DNA of 64,000 bases from assembly GCA_965224845.1 (NCBI GenBank), contig CBDDAJ010000009.1, positions 62,001-126,000 on the forward strand, read 5' to 3'. A program made the translations under genes and the position numbers. The notes beneath the pieces were generated by a model that was given only the letters and a program-made list of their open reading frames with translations, ran no database searches and had not been told where the DNA came from. This document shows positions 36,501-43,578 of this stretch, in pieces (within the stretch, counting starts at the first letter, position 1; each line of letters opens with the position of its first letter). Origin of the DNA: Wocania_A sp965224845. Its GTDB lineage: Bacteria > Bacteroidota > Bacteroidia > Flavobacteriales > Flavobacteriaceae.

Positions 36501-36974
36501 TTTACAGAACCAGACCCAAGAGAAGATTTCTCAGGAAATGATGTAGCGAGAAAACTTTTAATATTGGCAAGAGAGTTGGATTTACAAAATGAATTTGAGG
36601 ATGTTGAGGTTCAAAATTTAATACCTGAGGCGTATCAAGATATTTCGGTTGAATCATTTTTAAATCAGTTACATGTTCTTGACGATGAGTTTCAAAAGAT
36701 AAAGGATAATCAAAACGATGGGCACGTATTGAGATACGTTGGAGATTTGTCGGGAGATTTATCGCAGGACAAAGGGAACTTAGAAGTAAAGTTAGTATCT
36801 GTTCCGGAGGATAGTACGTTAGGTCATGTAAAAGGATCGGATGCTATTTTTGAAATATTTACCGAATCGTATGGTGAGCAACCTATTGTAATTCAGGGCG
36901 CAGGAGCAGGAGCGGAAGTAACAGCAAGAGGTGTTTTTGGAGATATTTTAAGGTTATCAAAACATATAAATTGA
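33573..36974 (+). CDS. fused homoserine O-acyltransferase (MetX-like), aspartokinase and homoserine dehydrogenase
   Basis: One uninterrupted 1133-residue frame with three enzymes. Residues 1-325 are a MetX-like alpha/beta hydrolase: nucleophile elbow GGSLGGG, acid GVDSDLFF, catalytic His in VHGHDAFLIE. From Met329 comes aspartokinase: KFGGKSLANG, the LGRNGSNYSAALLA block, and ACT domains (RGLLGKIGVDARIF). From about 778 comes homoserine dehydrogenase: AIFGHGGVGGALI, VSSNKVANT, FSGTLSYLFNN. ThrA-type AK-HSD fusions are well known; adding MetX in front joins aspartate phosphorylation, homoserine formation and acylation. The start is TTG, because an in-frame TAA lies at 33561-33563 and no ATG intervenes. 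An internal ATG (34557) could also yield a separate AK-HSD. Confidence 0.9.
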   Translation: MKQVLQHIIISDYTTESGVINPKLNLSYQVFGKPLGTAPIVLVNHALTGNSEVAGTDGWWADLIGDDKVIDTKLYSILAFNIPGNGFDGFVIENYKDFVARDIAKLFLMGLERLKIKKLFAVIGGSLGGGIAWEMAVLKPDFTEHLITVATDWKSTDWLIANCQIQEQFLLNSKNPVHDARMHAMLCYRTPESFKERFQRSKNEVLEIFNVESWLLHHGKKLQERFQLSAYKLMNQLLKTIDVTKNRKNDFNVLENIKANIHIIGVDSDLFFTAEENRQTHKQLAVTHPNVTYNEINSVHGHDAFLIEYEQLEKIIEGIFVPNSKKRKMKVLKFGGKSLANGDGLNKVLSIIKKKVNSGDKITVVVSARGHATDHLEDILNKASKGKPYQEELEAFKSYQKEPLKTIDFSEAFSILDKLFEGVSLLRDYSQKTKDEILAQGELLSVKLVSALLNESGIKAKATDSRQLIKTDASFGNAQPLSQQTKENVRNYFKQNNGDTVNIVTGFIASNAKGETTTLGRNGSNYSAALLANYLDAEELQNYTHVNGIYTANPDLVADAQKIRALSFSEANELANFGTTVLHAKTIIPLVEKNISLRILNTFNPDDEGTLITAKSNSKEVTSLSVLDNVALLNLEGRGLLGKIGVDARIFRALSDHGISVSIISQGSSERGIGLIIDADKATQAVIALEREFENDFYSQDVNKIEVVDDVSVISIIGIELSSFHKPFNALIKNQITPLLFNNTFTGRNVSLVVKKNQLHKAVNVIHGEVFGISKKINIAIFGHGGVGGALINQILKSRDEIEKRKGISLNVFAIANSRKLILNKNGVNKNWQNDLKATLQESSIESIIAYAKSHHLENLIAVDNTSSSEFYSNYVPLVEAGFDLVSSNKVANTISHDFYTNLRTQLKEHNKQYLYETTVGAGLPLIDTIKLLHESGENITRIRGVFSGTLSYLFNNFSVQDKPFSEIIQETIDKGFTEPDPREDFSGNDVARKLLILARELDLQNEFEDVEVQNLIPEAYQDISVESFLNQLHVLDDEFQKIKDNQNDGHVLRYVGDLSGDLSQDKGNLEVKLVSVPEDSTLGHVKGSDAIFEIFTESYGEQPIVIQGAGAGAEVTARGVFGDILRLSKHIN

Positions 36975-36985
36975 ATGTTTTTGTC

Positions 36986-37005
36986 ATTCCTGCGAAGGCG
37001 GGAAT
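36986..37005. repeat. palindromic repeat after fused metX-thrA gene
   Basis: Hairpin ATTCCTGC-GAAG-GCGGGAAT with one wobble pair, preceded by TTTGTC. It belongs to a dispersed TTGTCATT...GGAATC type seen in several gaps here. Confidence 0.6.
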
Positions 37006-37030
37006 CTATTAAATTAAAGAAATGTAAAGT

Positions 37031-37054
37031 TATACTGAGCGCAGTCCAAGTATC
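37031..37054. repeat. TACTGAGCGCAGTC-type dispersed repeat
   Basis: The core ACTGAGCGCAGTC is shared with 49558-49570 and, degenerate, with 52499-52508 (TTGAGCGCAG). These sit in intergenic gaps only and are likely dispersed repeats. Confidence 0.55.
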
Positions 37055-37080
37055 TTTTTAATCTTGAATTAAATAATTTC

Positions 37081-37118
37081 GCCACTAAGCATAAATAAAT
37101 GATTTGTGAATTCGTGGC
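37081..37118. repeat. GCCAC...GTGGC inverted repeat before metZ
   Basis: GCCAC (37081-37085) and GTGGC (37114-37118) flank an AT-rich spacer. The right half TTGTGAATTCGTGGCAAA is echoed, diverged, at 42601-42617 before cysD (TTGTGAATTTGTAGCAA). It is probably a dispersed repeat and not an operator. Confidence 0.45.
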
Positions 37119-37130
37119 AAAAAAAGTAAA

Positions 37131-38300
37131 ATGAGCAAGAAAAAACAATTTGAAACAGAAGCTATTCGTACGCAATTAAATCGTACTGAATTTTTAGAAC
37201 ATACCAGTCCGTTATATTTAACATCGAGTTTTGTTTTTGAAGACGCCGAGGATATGCGAGCTTCTTTTAGTGAAGAAAAAGAACGTAACATTTATAGCCG
37301 GTTTTCAAACCCGAATACTTCAGAATTTGTAGAAAAAATTTGTAAAATGGAAGGTGCCGAAAGTGGTTACGCCTTTGCAACAGGAATGGCCGCTGTGTTT
37401 TCAACTTTTGCAGCATTATTAAATAGTGGCGACCATATCGTGTCTGCACGATCTGTTTTCGGTTCTACACATACCTTATTTACAAAGTATTTGCCAAAAT
37501 GGCATATAGAGACCAGTTATTTTAATATTAACGAGCCAGAAACTATCGAAGGTTTTATTAGGCCTGAAACAAAAATTTTATTTGCAGAATCACCAACAAA
37601 TCCTGCTGTAGATATTATTGATTTAGAGTTGTTAGGTAATATTGCCAGGAAGCATAATTTAATTTTAGTTATAGATAATTGTTTTGCAACGCCTTACTTA
37701 CAACAACCTATTAAATATGGCGCGCATTTGGTAATACATTCCGCAACCAAATTAATTGACGGACAAGGGCGCGTTTTAGGAGGTGTTACGGTAGGAAATG
37801 CAGATTTAATTCGAGAGATTTATTTGTTTGCAAGAAATACGGGTCCAGCCTTATCGCCGTTTAATGCCTGGACATTATCTAAAAGCTTAGAAACCCTTTC
37901 GGTTAGAGTTGATAAACATTGTGAAAACGCTTTACAAGTAGCTGAGTTTTTAGAAGCCCACCCTAAAGTGAATTGGGTAAAATATCCGTTTTTAAAATCG
38001 CATCCGCAATACGAAGTGGCCAAAAAACAAATGAAGCTGGGAGGTAATATTGTTGCTTTTGAAGTTAAAGGAGGCATCGAAGCGGGACGTAATTTTTTAA
38101 ATGCCATTAAAATGTGTTCGCTTTCTGCCAATCTTGGAGATACCAGGACTATAGTAACACATCCAGCATCTACAACGCATAGTAGTTTAGCTGAAGAAGA
38201 CCGCTTAGAAGTAAATATTACAGATGGTTTGGTTAGAATTTCAGTTGGATTGGAACATGCCAATGATATTATACAAGATTTGGAGCAGGCTTTAAATTAA
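37131..38300 (+). CDS. metZ: O-succinylhomoserine sulfhydrylase MetZ
   Basis: PLP enzyme of the Cys/Met metabolism family, 389 residues, forming homocysteine from O-acylhomoserine and sulfide. The PLP lysine is in HSATKLIDGQGRVLGG, a sequence I associate with MetZ rather than MetB or MetC. FATGMAAVFSTFAALL and the THPASTTHSSL segment are present. It is the second sulfhydrylase here after MetY, and is separated from the fused gene by 156 bp of repeats. It converges on the DUF2264 gene with a gap of only 4 bp. A cystathionine gamma-synthase or methionine gamma-lyase activity cannot be excluded. Confidence 0.86.
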   Translation: MSKKKQFETEAIRTQLNRTEFLEHTSPLYLTSSFVFEDAEDMRASFSEEKERNIYSRFSNPNTSEFVEKICKMEGAESGYAFATGMAAVFSTFAALLNSGDHIVSARSVFGSTHTLFTKYLPKWHIETSYFNINEPETIEGFIRPETKILFAESPTNPAVDIIDLELLGNIARKHNLILVIDNCFATPYLQQPIKYGAHLVIHSATKLIDGQGRVLGGVTVGNADLIREIYLFARNTGPALSPFNAWTLSKSLETLSVRVDKHCENALQVAEFLEAHPKVNWVKYPFLKSHPQYEVAKKQMKLGGNIVAFEVKGGIEAGRNFLNAIKMCSLSANLGDTRTIVTHPASTTHSSLAEEDRLEVNITDGLVRISVGLEHANDIIQDLEQALN

Positions 38301-38304
38301 ACAT

Positions 38305-39507
38305 TTAGTTTTTATAAGAGTCTCTTTTTACAGAAGGATCACCACTCCAGATTTTTACCATAGACCAAGGTTCAGATTTTGAAATCCAAAATGAATGGTT
38401 TTCGGGTAATCCTAAGCTTAAAAAGCCTAAAGCGGTTAAGTATAAACTTCCGGTACATATATATGGTTCTGCCATTTTAGGTTGATGTCCAGCTATACCA
38501 ATTTGTAACCAGCCTTGTTTGTTATAGACGCCATCAGATTGATGAAGCCTAATAAGTACTTTTGTTAGTGCAGCTCTTACTTGTGCTTCAGATATGTCTT
38601 CCGGCAGTTTTTCTAAAAGTGCCAGTTGAGATAATAATTGAAAGGTTCCAAACCTATAAATAGCAGACCTCCCAACGATGGGATAGGTACCTTCTGGTGA
38701 GATTTGACGTTCTAAAATAGCCCCATAACGCTGTGCTCTTTTTAAAATTGTTTCATTTAAGTTTTTTGAGGGATGTGCTGTATCTTGTAATACCGTTATA
38801 ATATCAATAAGCATAGGATGAATAACAAAAGAATTGTAATAATCCCAATGGTAATACTTCCCATCTGCATATAATCCATCGCCAATATACCATTCCATAT
38901 GTTTTTTTAGTGCATAGTCTATTCGCATGGCGTCTGCTTCTTTATCAAACTTCATAAAAAAGGCTTCAATTGTAGCAGAGAATAACAACCAATTATTATA
39001 ATTTGGAGTTATGGCTTTTGAAGATTTAAATGCATTAATTACGCGCTGTTTAGTAGACTCAGAAAGAGGGTCCCAAAGTTGGGTAGGAGCTCTTAAAAAA
39101 GCTTGAGCTAAAAATGCAGCATCCACCAGTGGCTGAGCCCCTTTATTAAAGTTCATAAAATCTTTTGCTTTAGGATTCACAGCATGTTCAATAGACTTTA
39201 ATGACAGGTCAATAAACTTTTTTCGTAGCTTTCCTTCTTCTGTGTCATCGGCTCCTAACTCCAGCCAAGGGGCTATTCCTGCCATTAATCTACCAAAAGC
39301 TTCCAGACTGGCAAAACGACTTCGGTCTCCATATTCAAAACTACCTTGTTCTACGGGCATAGTTTCTTTTAATCTATCGTTTGCTAAAGCCTCTAAAACC
39401 GGTTTTGCCATTTTTGTAAGTTCCTTAACCCAAATCGCTCGATCGTTTTGGGTAAAAGTATTTAATGGAATGAAGAGTATAATAAATAGGATTGCTAATT
39501 TTTTCAT
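38305..39507 (-). CDS. DUF2264 secreted protein (GH154-like candidate)
   Basis: Secreted 400-residue protein with signal peptide MKKLAILFIILFIPLNTFTQ, followed by a full DUF2264 helical barrel: FGRLMAGIAPWLELG, NNWLLFSATIEAFF, GDGLYADGKYYHWDYYNSF and SPEGTYPIVGRSAIYR. Part of DUF2264 is, as I recall, classified as glycoside hydrolase family GH154 (beta-glucuronidase). Its start overlaps the stop of the GH88 gene as TAATG, so both proteins are made together. This suggests breakdown of a uronic-acid-containing polysaccharide, such as ulvan, pectin or a glycosaminoglycan. Substrate unknown. Confidence 0.85.
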   Translation of the reverse strand: MKKLAILFIILFIPLNTFTQNDRAIWVKELTKMAKPVLEALANDRLKETMPVEQGSFEYGDRSRFASLEAFGRLMAGIAPWLELGADDTEEGKLRKKFIDLSLKSIEHAVNPKAKDFMNFNKGAQPLVDAAFLAQAFLRAPTQLWDPLSESTKQRVINAFKSSKAITPNYNNWLLFSATIEAFFMKFDKEADAMRIDYALKKHMEWYIGDGLYADGKYYHWDYYNSFVIHPMLIDIITVLQDTAHPSKNLNETILKRAQRYGAILERQISPEGTYPIVGRSAIYRFGTFQLLSQLALLEKLPEDISEAQVRAALTKVLIRLHQSDGVYNKQGWLQIGIAGHQPKMAEPYICTGSLYLTALGFLSLGLPENHSFWISKSEPWSMVKIWSGDPSVKRDSYKN

Positions 39508-40712
39508 TATTGATTCAGGTTTTTATATCTGTACAGAGCTTCTAAAAAATAATAATCAGCATAATTTAATGGTACATCAACTTCTACACCATGAGGCTTG
39601 CTTCCTACGGAGTGTTTTAATAAAAATCCGGCATTAGTTCCTTTATTTGCAAAATATGCTGGACTACTTAAGCTTGTCATAATTTCATTTGCCAAGTTTT
39701 TATATTTTCTCCCCTCTTTATTATTTACAAAAGCACTTAACTCATACAATGCAGAAGCGGTAATTGCAGCAGCAGAGGCATCTCTAGGAGTTTCAATACC
39801 AGCAGGTGCATTATAATCCCAATAAGGAATTTTATCTTTAGGTAAATTAGGATGGTTTTTTATATAATCAGCAATTTTTATCGCTTGATTTAAGTATTTA
39901 GAATCTTTTGTTTCTCTATAGCATACAGTGAACCCGTATAAACCCCAAGCTTGTCCTCTTGCCCAGGCAGAACTATCTGAAAGCCCTTGGTGTGTATTCC
40001 GGTTTAAAATTTCAGCAGTATCTACATCATAATTAAGGACATGGTAAGAGCTATTGTCTGATCTAAAATGGTTTTCTAATGTTTTATTGGCATGAGAAAC
40101 TGCAATATTATAATATGTTGAATCTGTACTAATTTTAGTGGCATGAAATAATAATTCCAGATTCATCATATTATCAATAATTACCGGGCAGTTCCATTTT
40201 TTATTAGAATCCCAAGACTGAATGATTCCAGCTTTTGGGTGAAAACGGGTTGATAATGATTTGGCTGTTTGTACTATAACGCTATCAAATGCGTTTGAAG
40301 CTGTTTTTTTTAAGGCATTGCCATAAGAGCATTCAATAATGAAACCAACATCATGATTTCCACCCCAATATTGTATTGAATCTAATTCTTTTGTGTATTC
40401 TAAAGCGCGTTCTTCCCACTTAGGGTTATCGGTTAAAAAGTTTAAGTACCAAAGAGACCCAGCATAGAACCCACTAGTCCAATCATAAATATTAACTAAA
40501 GCTGCCTTTCCATTATCGTTTATAGTTCTTGGAATAAAGTTTTTACTTTTGAGTTTTGGCTTTATAGATTCATAAAGTAATGTATATTGCACTTCTGTAT
40601 TTTCAATAATAGCATCAGTATCATTCAAATTAAGAGATGGAGCTTCTTTTTTACAACTTAAAGTAATAGCTACTATAAAAAGAAGCGTAGTAAAGCGTTT
40701 GATTTTTTTCAT
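39507..40712 (-). CDS. GH88 unsaturated glycuronyl hydrolase lipoprotein
   Basis: Hydrolyses unsaturated uronic acid from the ends of oligosaccharides released by polysaccharide lyases. I use the ATG at 40712, which gives a proper lipoprotein signal (LLFIVAITLSC, lipobox LSC); an upstream ATG at 40760 would add 16 residues that spoil the signal. The (alpha/alpha)6 barrel carries the catalytic Asp in GGNHDVGFIIECSYGNA and the second conserved acid region ARGQAWGLYG. A GH88 implies lyase-made substrates, so a lyase should exist elsewhere in the genome. A palindromic operator and a perfect -7 element lie upstream. Confidence 0.9.
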   Translation of the reverse strand: MKKIKRFTTLLFIVAITLSCKKEAPSLNLNDTDAIIENTEVQYTLLYESIKPKLKSKNFIPRTINDNGKAALVNIYDWTSGFYAGSLWYLNFLTDNPKWEERALEYTKELDSIQYWGGNHDVGFIIECSYGNALKKTASNAFDSVIVQTAKSLSTRFHPKAGIIQSWDSNKKWNCPVIIDNMMNLELLFHATKISTDSTYYNIAVSHANKTLENHFRSDNSSYHVLNYDVDTAEILNRNTHQGLSDSSAWARGQAWGLYGFTVCYRETKDSKYLNQAIKIADYIKNHPNLPKDKIPYWDYNAPAGIETPRDASAAAITASALYELSAFVNNKEGRKYKNLANEIMTSLSSPAYFANKGTNAGFLLKHSVGSKPHGVEVDVPLNYADYYFLEALYRYKNLNQ

Positions 40713-40762
40713 AAAATGTATTTTACAAATATTCTTTTGAACATAACTTTTTAAGATCAAAC

Positions 40763-40770
40763 CAAAGATA
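40763..40770 (-). promoter_or_regulatory. -7 element of the GH88-DUF2264 operon
   Basis: On the minus strand TATCTTTG is a perfect TAnnTTTG, 51 bp from the GH88 start. No TTG lies at the standard -33 spacing; that place is taken by the palindrome, which suggests a regulated promoter. Confidence 0.55.
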
Positions 40771-40773
40771 CAA

Positions 40774-40797
40774 AAAAATGCAATCGATTGTATTTTT
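40774..40797. promoter_or_regulatory. LacI-like operator candidate upstream of GH88
   Basis: A 24-bp palindrome centred on CAATCGATTG (40781-40790) with flanks AAAAATG and TATTTTT; only one symmetric pair mismatches. A central CG with AT-rich arms is the usual look of LacI-family sites. It overlaps the -12 to -35 region of the GH88 promoter. Confidence 0.6.
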
Positions 40798-40844
40798 TAT
40801 ATATTCACTGCTGTAAGTTTTATAATAATATATAGGTTAAACCC

Positions 40845-41017
40845 GTTGTGCATTTTGATCGAAATAGTAACTATATGTCAGTTCGAGTGATTTTGAGGCA
40901 CGAAAAATTGTATCGAGAACTAGTTAATAAGCAAAAATTCTTATTCTCGATACAAATTTTGCTCATTTCAATCGTAAAATTCACTCGAATTGACAGAATT
41001 TTATCAAAATGCACAAC
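40845..41017. repeat. 173-bp nested inverted repeat (MITE/REP-pair-like)
   Basis: Three nested pairs on the same axis: GTTGTGCATTTTGAT (40845) with ATCAAAATGCACAAC (41003); TTCGAGTGA (40882) with TCACTCGAA (40981), helped by TGTCA/TGACA; and TTGTATCGAGAA (40908) with TTCTCGATACAA (40944). RNA from it would form one long stem. The inner cores TCGAGTGA and TATCGAGAA look like a palindromic repeat that I recall from many Flavobacteriaceae, here as two inverted copies. The 64-codon frame through it is not a gene. Confidence 0.8.
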
Positions 41018-41046
41018 AGGTAGGTTAATTATTTTATATTAGCAGC

Positions 41047-41460
41047 ATGCTATCTAAAAAAACAAAATACGGACTCAAAGCATTAACCTTTATAGCTAGA
41101 AGTGAAACCGATATGCCTGTACGTGTTGGTGATATTGCTGAAAGTGAAAACATTCCTCAAAAATTTTTAGAAAGTATATTGCTTACCCTCAGAAAATCTG
41201 GCATTTTAGGTTCAAAAAAAGGCAAGCATGGTGGGTATTACTTAAGACAAGAACCAGCAGAAATTAAAATGACCGATGTTATGCGTGTTCTTGAAGGGCC
41301 TATTGCTATGGTGCCTTGTGTGAGTTTAAATTTTTATGAAAAATGCGATGATTGCCCTGATGAAAATTTATGTAGTGTACATAAACTCATGATTCAAGTA
41401 CGTGATAATACGCTTCAAGTTTTCCGAAATACCACTTTAGCCGATTTATCAAGCCATTAG
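41047..41460 (+). CDS. Rrf2 family regulator, probable control of sulfur operon
   Basis: Winged-helix transcription factor of 137 residues. The HTH covers about 25-50 (VGDIAESENIPQKFLESILL) and the wing is GSKKGKHGGYYL, standard for Rrf2. Cys91, Cys100, Cys103 and Cys109 sit where IscR/RsrR-type proteins bind Fe-S clusters, so it may sense Fe-S status or redox rather than act only as a CymR-like sensor. It lies just upstream of the sulfate assimilation genes, and a matching inverted repeat lies at 41587-41607. Target and signal are inference. Confidence 0.88.
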   Translation: MLSKKTKYGLKALTFIARSETDMPVRVGDIAESENIPQKFLESILLTLRKSGILGSKKGKHGGYYLRQEPAEIKMTDVMRVLEGPIAMVPCVSLNFYEKCDDCPDENLCSVHKLMIQVRDNTLQVFRNTTLADLSSH

Positions 41461-41575
41461 CACTGAGAATTTTACAATAAATATAGATTTTCTTGCTCTT
41501 TTCTTCTGTTTATCCTTAAAATATTCCATTATTCTAAAAAGTTGTTAAATATGTTTTATATGTAGAAATATGTTT

Positions 41576-41583
41576 TACATTTG
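41576..41583 (+). promoter_or_regulatory. -7 element of sulfate assimilation operon
   Basis: TACATTTG is a perfect TAnnTTTG, 46 bp before the DUF2061 start. No TTG is found at the usual -33 spacing, which would fit a promoter needing or receiving regulation. Confidence 0.5.
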
Positions 41584-41586
41584 TAT

Positions 41587-41607
41587 TTCCTATTAAATCG
41601 ATAGGAA
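41587..41607. promoter_or_regulatory. inverted-repeat operator candidate for Rrf2 regulator
   Basis: TTCCTAT (41587-41593) and ATAGGAA (41601-41607) flank a 7-nt spacer immediately after the -7 element. TTCC...GGAA arms resemble sites of Rrf2 proteins such as CymR. It lies 127 bp downstream of the Rrf2 gene and in the operon promoter. Confidence 0.55.
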
Positions 41608-41628
41608 TAATATAAAAACAAATTTAAA

Positions 41629-41928
41629 ATGATTATTGATGCTGTTTTAAATAGAAATAATAAGGAAGTGAAAGTGATTGATATTAATAATCCTTCTGGA
41701 GAAAAAATATCAAAAACTGATGAACAGCCTGCTGAAAAAGTAAAGCGCAGTTTAGCAAAAACAATTAGCTGGAGGGTTATAGGAACCTTAGACACTTTAG
41801 TGTTATCATGGATTATAGTTGGCGAAGTTAAAACAGCTGCGGCTATTGCATCAGTAGAGTTTGTGTCGAAGATGATATTGTACTTCTTTCATGAACGAGC
41901 ATGGAATAAAATAAAATGGGGAAAGTAA
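41629..41928 (+). CDS. DUF2061 membrane protein
   Basis: A 99-residue protein. After a charged 35-residue N-terminus comes DUF2061 with KRSLAKTISWRVIGTLDT, then two short hydrophobic segments (TLVLSWIIVG and AAAIASVEFVSKMILYFF) and the ending HERAWNKIKWG. The first cysH ATG lies inside its 3' end, and its stop codon overlaps a second as TAATG. Being first in the sulfate operon before cysH, it could assist sulfate uptake or membrane placement of the reduction machinery; this is a guess from position. No sulfate permease is seen in the window. Confidence 0.85.
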   Translation: MIIDAVLNRNNKEVKVIDINNPSGEKISKTDEQPAEKVKRSLAKTISWRVIGTLDTLVLSWIIVGEVKTAAAIASVEFVSKMILYFFHERAWNKIKWGK

Positions 41929-42548
41929 TGATAGATACAAATCAAATAAAAGCTCTAAACGAGCAATATAAAAGTGCCTCACCTTCTGAAATTATTGAAA
42001 AAGCTTTTGCGCTTAATAAAGAGGTCGTAGTAACTACTAATTTCAGACCCTATGAAGCTGCTATTTTGCATGCAGTAAGTAAAGCAGAATCTAAAGTTCC
42101 TGTGGTTTGGTGCGATACAGGTTATAATACCCCGCAAACCTACAAACACGCAGAGCAAGTAATAAAAGATTTAGATTTAAATGTATTTCTATACGTGCCT
42201 AAGCAAACATCGGCGCATCGCGATGTGGTATTAGGAATACCAAGTATTGATGCTCCTGAGCATGCATTGTTCACAGAACAAGTAAAACTTGAGCCTTTTA
42301 AACGTGCTATGGATGAGCATAAACCAAAAGTATGGTTTACAAACTTGAGACAAGGGCAAACAGCATTTAGAAACAGCATCGGAATTTTTAGTTTAAGTAA
42401 AGATGGTATACTAAAAGTAAGTCCGTTTTACTATTGGTCTGATGAAAAGTTAGACCTTTATTTACGCGACAATAACTTGCCAAACGAGTTTAAATATTTC
42501 GATCCAACAAAAGCATTAGAGAACAGAGAGTGTGGTTTACACGCTTAA
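41928..42548 (+). CDS. cysH: phosphoadenylyl-sulfate reductase CysH, short form
   Basis: Reduces PAPS (or APS) to sulfite with thioredoxin or glutaredoxin. I use the ATG at 41928, whose A is the last base of the DUF2061 stop (TAATG); an in-frame ATG at 41916 adds four residues. From 41928 it is 206 residues, against about 244 in E. coli: the loop between the last barrel strand and the C-terminal ENRECGLHA is missing. The catalytic Cys in ECGLH is present, but the CC and CxxC pairs that bind 4Fe-4S in APS reductases are absent, so it resembles the PAPS type. No APS kinase (cysC) is nearby. Confidence 0.88.
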   Translation: MIDTNQIKALNEQYKSASPSEIIEKAFALNKEVVVTTNFRPYEAAILHAVSKAESKVPVVWCDTGYNTPQTYKHAEQVIKDLDLNVFLYVPKQTSAHRDVVLGIPSIDAPEHALFTEQVKLEPFKRAMDEHKPKVWFTNLRQGQTAFRNSIGIFSLSKDGILKVSPFYYWSDEKLDLYLRDNNLPNEFKYFDPTKALENRECGLHA

Positions 42549-42633
42549 TAGTTTGCAGTAATCAGTTTCAGTATATATTAAAAATTATTAGAAGAACATT
42601 TGTGAATTTGTAGCAAATGAAAAAAATATTAAA

Positions 42634-43539
42634 ATGAATAAAGACACATCACATATCAATTCACTTGAAAATGAAGCCATTTACATCATGAGGGAGGTGG
42701 CAGCACAATTTGAAAAGCCAGTGCTGTTATTTTCTGGAGGAAAAGACTCCATTACTTTAGTAAGGCTAGCTGTAAAAGCGTTTTATCCAGCTAAAATTCC
42801 ATTTCCTTTAATGCATATAGATACAGGTCATAACTTTCCTGAGACTATAGAATTTAGAGATCGATTGGTTAAAGAGCTTGGTTTAGAATTGATTGTTAGA
42901 AATGTTCAAGATTCTATTGATCAAGGAAAAGTAAAAGAAGAATCTGGACGTTATGCAAGTAGAAACATGTTACAAACCACAACACTTTTAGATGCCATTG
43001 AAGAATTTAAATTTGATGCATGTATTGGTGGTGCACGTAGAGATGAAGAAAAAGCAAGAGCTAAGGAACGTGTTTTTTCTGTGCGTGATGATTTTGGGCA
43101 ATGGGATGAAAAAAATCAAAGACCAGAATTGTTCGATATGTTAAATGGCGCTATTGATCATGGACAAAATGTGCGTGTGTTCCCAATTTCAAACTGGACA
43201 GAACTGGATGTTTGGTCATACATAGAAAAAGAAAATATTGAAATTCCATCCATCTATTTTGCACATACAAGAGCAACATTTTTAAGAGACGGATTGATAT
43301 GGTCTGCCGAAGATGGCGTTGTTTTTAGAGATGAAGATGAAGAAGTTTTAGAGCGTACTGTTAGGTTTAGAACCGTTGGAGACATGAGTTGTACAGCAGC
43401 GGTTTTATCAGATGCAGCAGATATAGCAACTGTGGTTCAGGAAATTAGAGAAAGCACCATTTCTGAACGTGGTGCACGTATAGACGATAAACGTTCTGAA
43501 GCCGCTATGGAAAAACGAAAACAACAAGGGTATTTTTAA
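42634..43539 (+). CDS. cysD: sulfate adenylyltransferase subunit CysD
   Basis: Small subunit of ATP sulfurylase, which adenylates sulfate to APS. It has 301 residues. The PP-loop SGGKDSITLVRLA follows PVLLF near the N-terminus, and the block IGGARRDEEKARAKER plus the C-terminal RFRTVGDMSCTAAV are typical. It works with CysN, the GTPase subunit encoded after a 126-bp gap that contains a repeat. Confidence 0.95.
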   Translation: MNKDTSHINSLENEAIYIMREVAAQFEKPVLLFSGGKDSITLVRLAVKAFYPAKIPFPLMHIDTGHNFPETIEFRDRLVKELGLELIVRNVQDSIDQGKVKEESGRYASRNMLQTTTLLDAIEEFKFDACIGGARRDEEKARAKERVFSVRDDFGQWDEKNQRPELFDMLNGAIDHGQNVRVFPISNWTELDVWSYIEKENIEIPSIYFAHTRATFLRDGLIWSAEDGVVFRDEDEEVLERTVRFRTVGDMSCTAAVLSDAADIATVVQEIRESTISERGARIDDKRSEAAMEKRKQQGYF

Positions 43540-43578
43540 AATTTGCTATTGCAAATTTAGCCATTGGCTTATAGCAAC

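Larger units (their letters stand above)
40713..41046. other. intergenic region between GH88 and Rrf2 genes
   Basis: A 334-base divergent gap. The left third holds the GH88 promoter and operator. The right two thirds (40845-41017) are filled by a long nested inverted repeat that leaves little room for the Rrf2 promoter (29 bp between repeat and start codon). Confidence 0.7.

Noticed and set aside
37820..38263. 147-codon minus-strand frame inside metZ
   Set aside because: Antisense to a well-conserved enzyme with no protein features of its own.
40848..41042. 64-codon reading frame in the gap before the Rrf2 gene
   Set aside because: It lies almost wholly inside the nested inverted repeat and has no recognisable protein features; repeat DNA explains the open frame.
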